Assembly: GCA_015493625.1 (NCBI GenBank)
Contig: WGCT01000288.1
Span: 1-6,629 of the forward strand
DNA length: 6,629 nucleotides
Direction of reading: 5' to 3'
Origin: Draconibacterium sp.
GTDB lineage: Bacteria > Bacteroidota > Bacteroidia > Bacteroidales > Prolixibacteraceae
Part shown: piece after piece, positions 6,473-6,629 of the stretch
Numbering within the stretch: position 1 is the first letter of the stretch
Layout: each line of letters opens with the position of its first letter
Notes under the pieces: model-generated
Told to the model about the DNA's origin: nothing
The model's input: only the letters and a program-made list of their open reading frames with translations
Databases searched by the model: none
Translations under genes and position numbers: made by a program

Positions 6473-6528
6473 ACGTATATAATATAGTTTAATATCTCAT
6501 TGTTAATCCTTTATGACTCACCCTCTTT

Positions 6529-6552
6529 TCCCTCTCTACGCGTAGAGAGGGA
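6529..6552. repeat. 24-bp perfect palindrome, hairpin A of the element
   Basis: The left half TCCCTCTCTACG is followed directly by its exact reverse complement, with ACGCGT at the centre and no loop. In RNA or single-stranded DNA the centre would open to a small loop, leaving a 10-bp stem rich in pyrimidines on one side and purines on the other. Confidence 0.85.
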
Positions 6553-6553
6553 C

Positions 6554-6593
6554 GATAATTTGGTAGTCTGATTTATCAGACTGCTAAATTATC
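6554..6593 (+). repeat. 19-bp stem with 2-base loop, hairpin B of the element
   Basis: GATAATTTGGTAGTCTGAT (6554-6572) and ATCAGACTGCTAAATTATC (6575-6593) pair along their full length around TT. The only two departures from Watson-Crick pairing, 6562/6585 and 6564/6583, are both G-T on the plus strand, so a plus-strand RNA pairs at all 19 positions, whereas a minus-strand RNA would have two A-C mismatches. Confidence 0.85.
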
Positions 6594-6629
6594 AGGGTGA
6601 GTAATAAATATGTTGTTTCTCAATATACA

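Larger units (their letters stand above)
6510..6608. repeat. 99-bp three-stem palindromic element (MITE- or REP-like)
   Basis: Terminal inverted repeats TTTATGACTCACCCT (6510-6524) and AGGGTGAGTAATAAA (6594-6608) match at 14 of 15 positions. They enclose two further perfect or near-perfect inverted repeats (6529-6552 and 6554-6593), separated by only CTTT, a single C and no base, so almost every nucleotide is paired and the whole can fold as a three-way junction. No reading frame is contained. The organisation resembles a non-autonomous mobile repeat or a REP/BIME-type intergenic repeat. No direct target-site duplication is evident, and copy number elsewhere cannot be seen from this window. 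Confidence 0.8.

Noticed and set aside
6135..6482. 115-residue plus-strand open frame opposite the start of the large lipoprotein gene.
   Set aside because: It lies wholly antisense to a gene with a convincing lipoprotein signal, and its composition (Ser/Phe/Leu-rich) is that of a shadow frame.
6473..6509. Search for a Bacteroidota promoter directly before the large lipoprotein gene.
   Set aside because: The 37 bases between the ATG and the palindromic element are AT-rich but contain no TAnnTTTG or TTG at suitable spacing on the minus strand; the promoter may lie in or beyond the element.

Overview
The window looks like an ordinary chromosomal stretch of a member of the Bacteroidota, possibly a marine Marinilabiliales/Prolixibacteraceae-type genome (that family-level guess is inference). 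Reasons: moderately AT-rich DNA, start codons without Shine-Dalgarno sequences, promoter -7 boxes of the TAnnTTTG type (an exact match at 2994-3001), two lipoproteins with Bacteroidota-style signal peptides, and gene sequences typical of that phylum. Six protein genes are supported; no tRNA, rRNA, CRISPR array, transposase or phage gene is visible.

Layout, left to right. Positions 1-141 hold two facing arrays of a degenerate 7-bp repeat (GAAGNNN). A free-standing type I methionine aminopeptidase (228-1007, +) follows. It converges on a fold-type I PLP aminotransferase (1054-2343, -), which lies downstream of a small four-helix membrane protein (2493-2912, -) with a 149-bp gap between them. 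A divergent promoter region of about 100 bp (2913-3013) separates this leftward pair from a rightward two-gene unit: a YqaB/beta-phosphoglucomutase-like HAD phosphatase (3014-3628) and, six bases later, an endonuclease/exonuclease/phosphatase-family lipoprotein (3635-4663). That unit converges on a large, unrecognised 549-residue lipoprotein (4823-6472, -). The 159-bp convergent gap holds a set of nested inverted repeats. Upstream of the large lipoprotein, at 6510-6608, sits a compact 99-bp element made of three inverted repeats that would fold as a three-way junction.

The genes do not form an obvious pathway. The HAD phosphatase and EEP lipoprotein are probably co-transcribed, but one is cytoplasmic and the other anchored in the envelope, so shared expression does not prove shared function. 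The methionine aminopeptidase and aminotransferase are housekeeping or metabolic enzymes.

The strongest non-coding signals are the 99-bp three-stem element at the right end, the four-copy ATGCTG/CAGCAT structure between the convergent operons, and the facing heptamer arrays at the left end. I see no evidence for a new defence or mobile system in this window; the repeat elements are the best candidates for something under-described.
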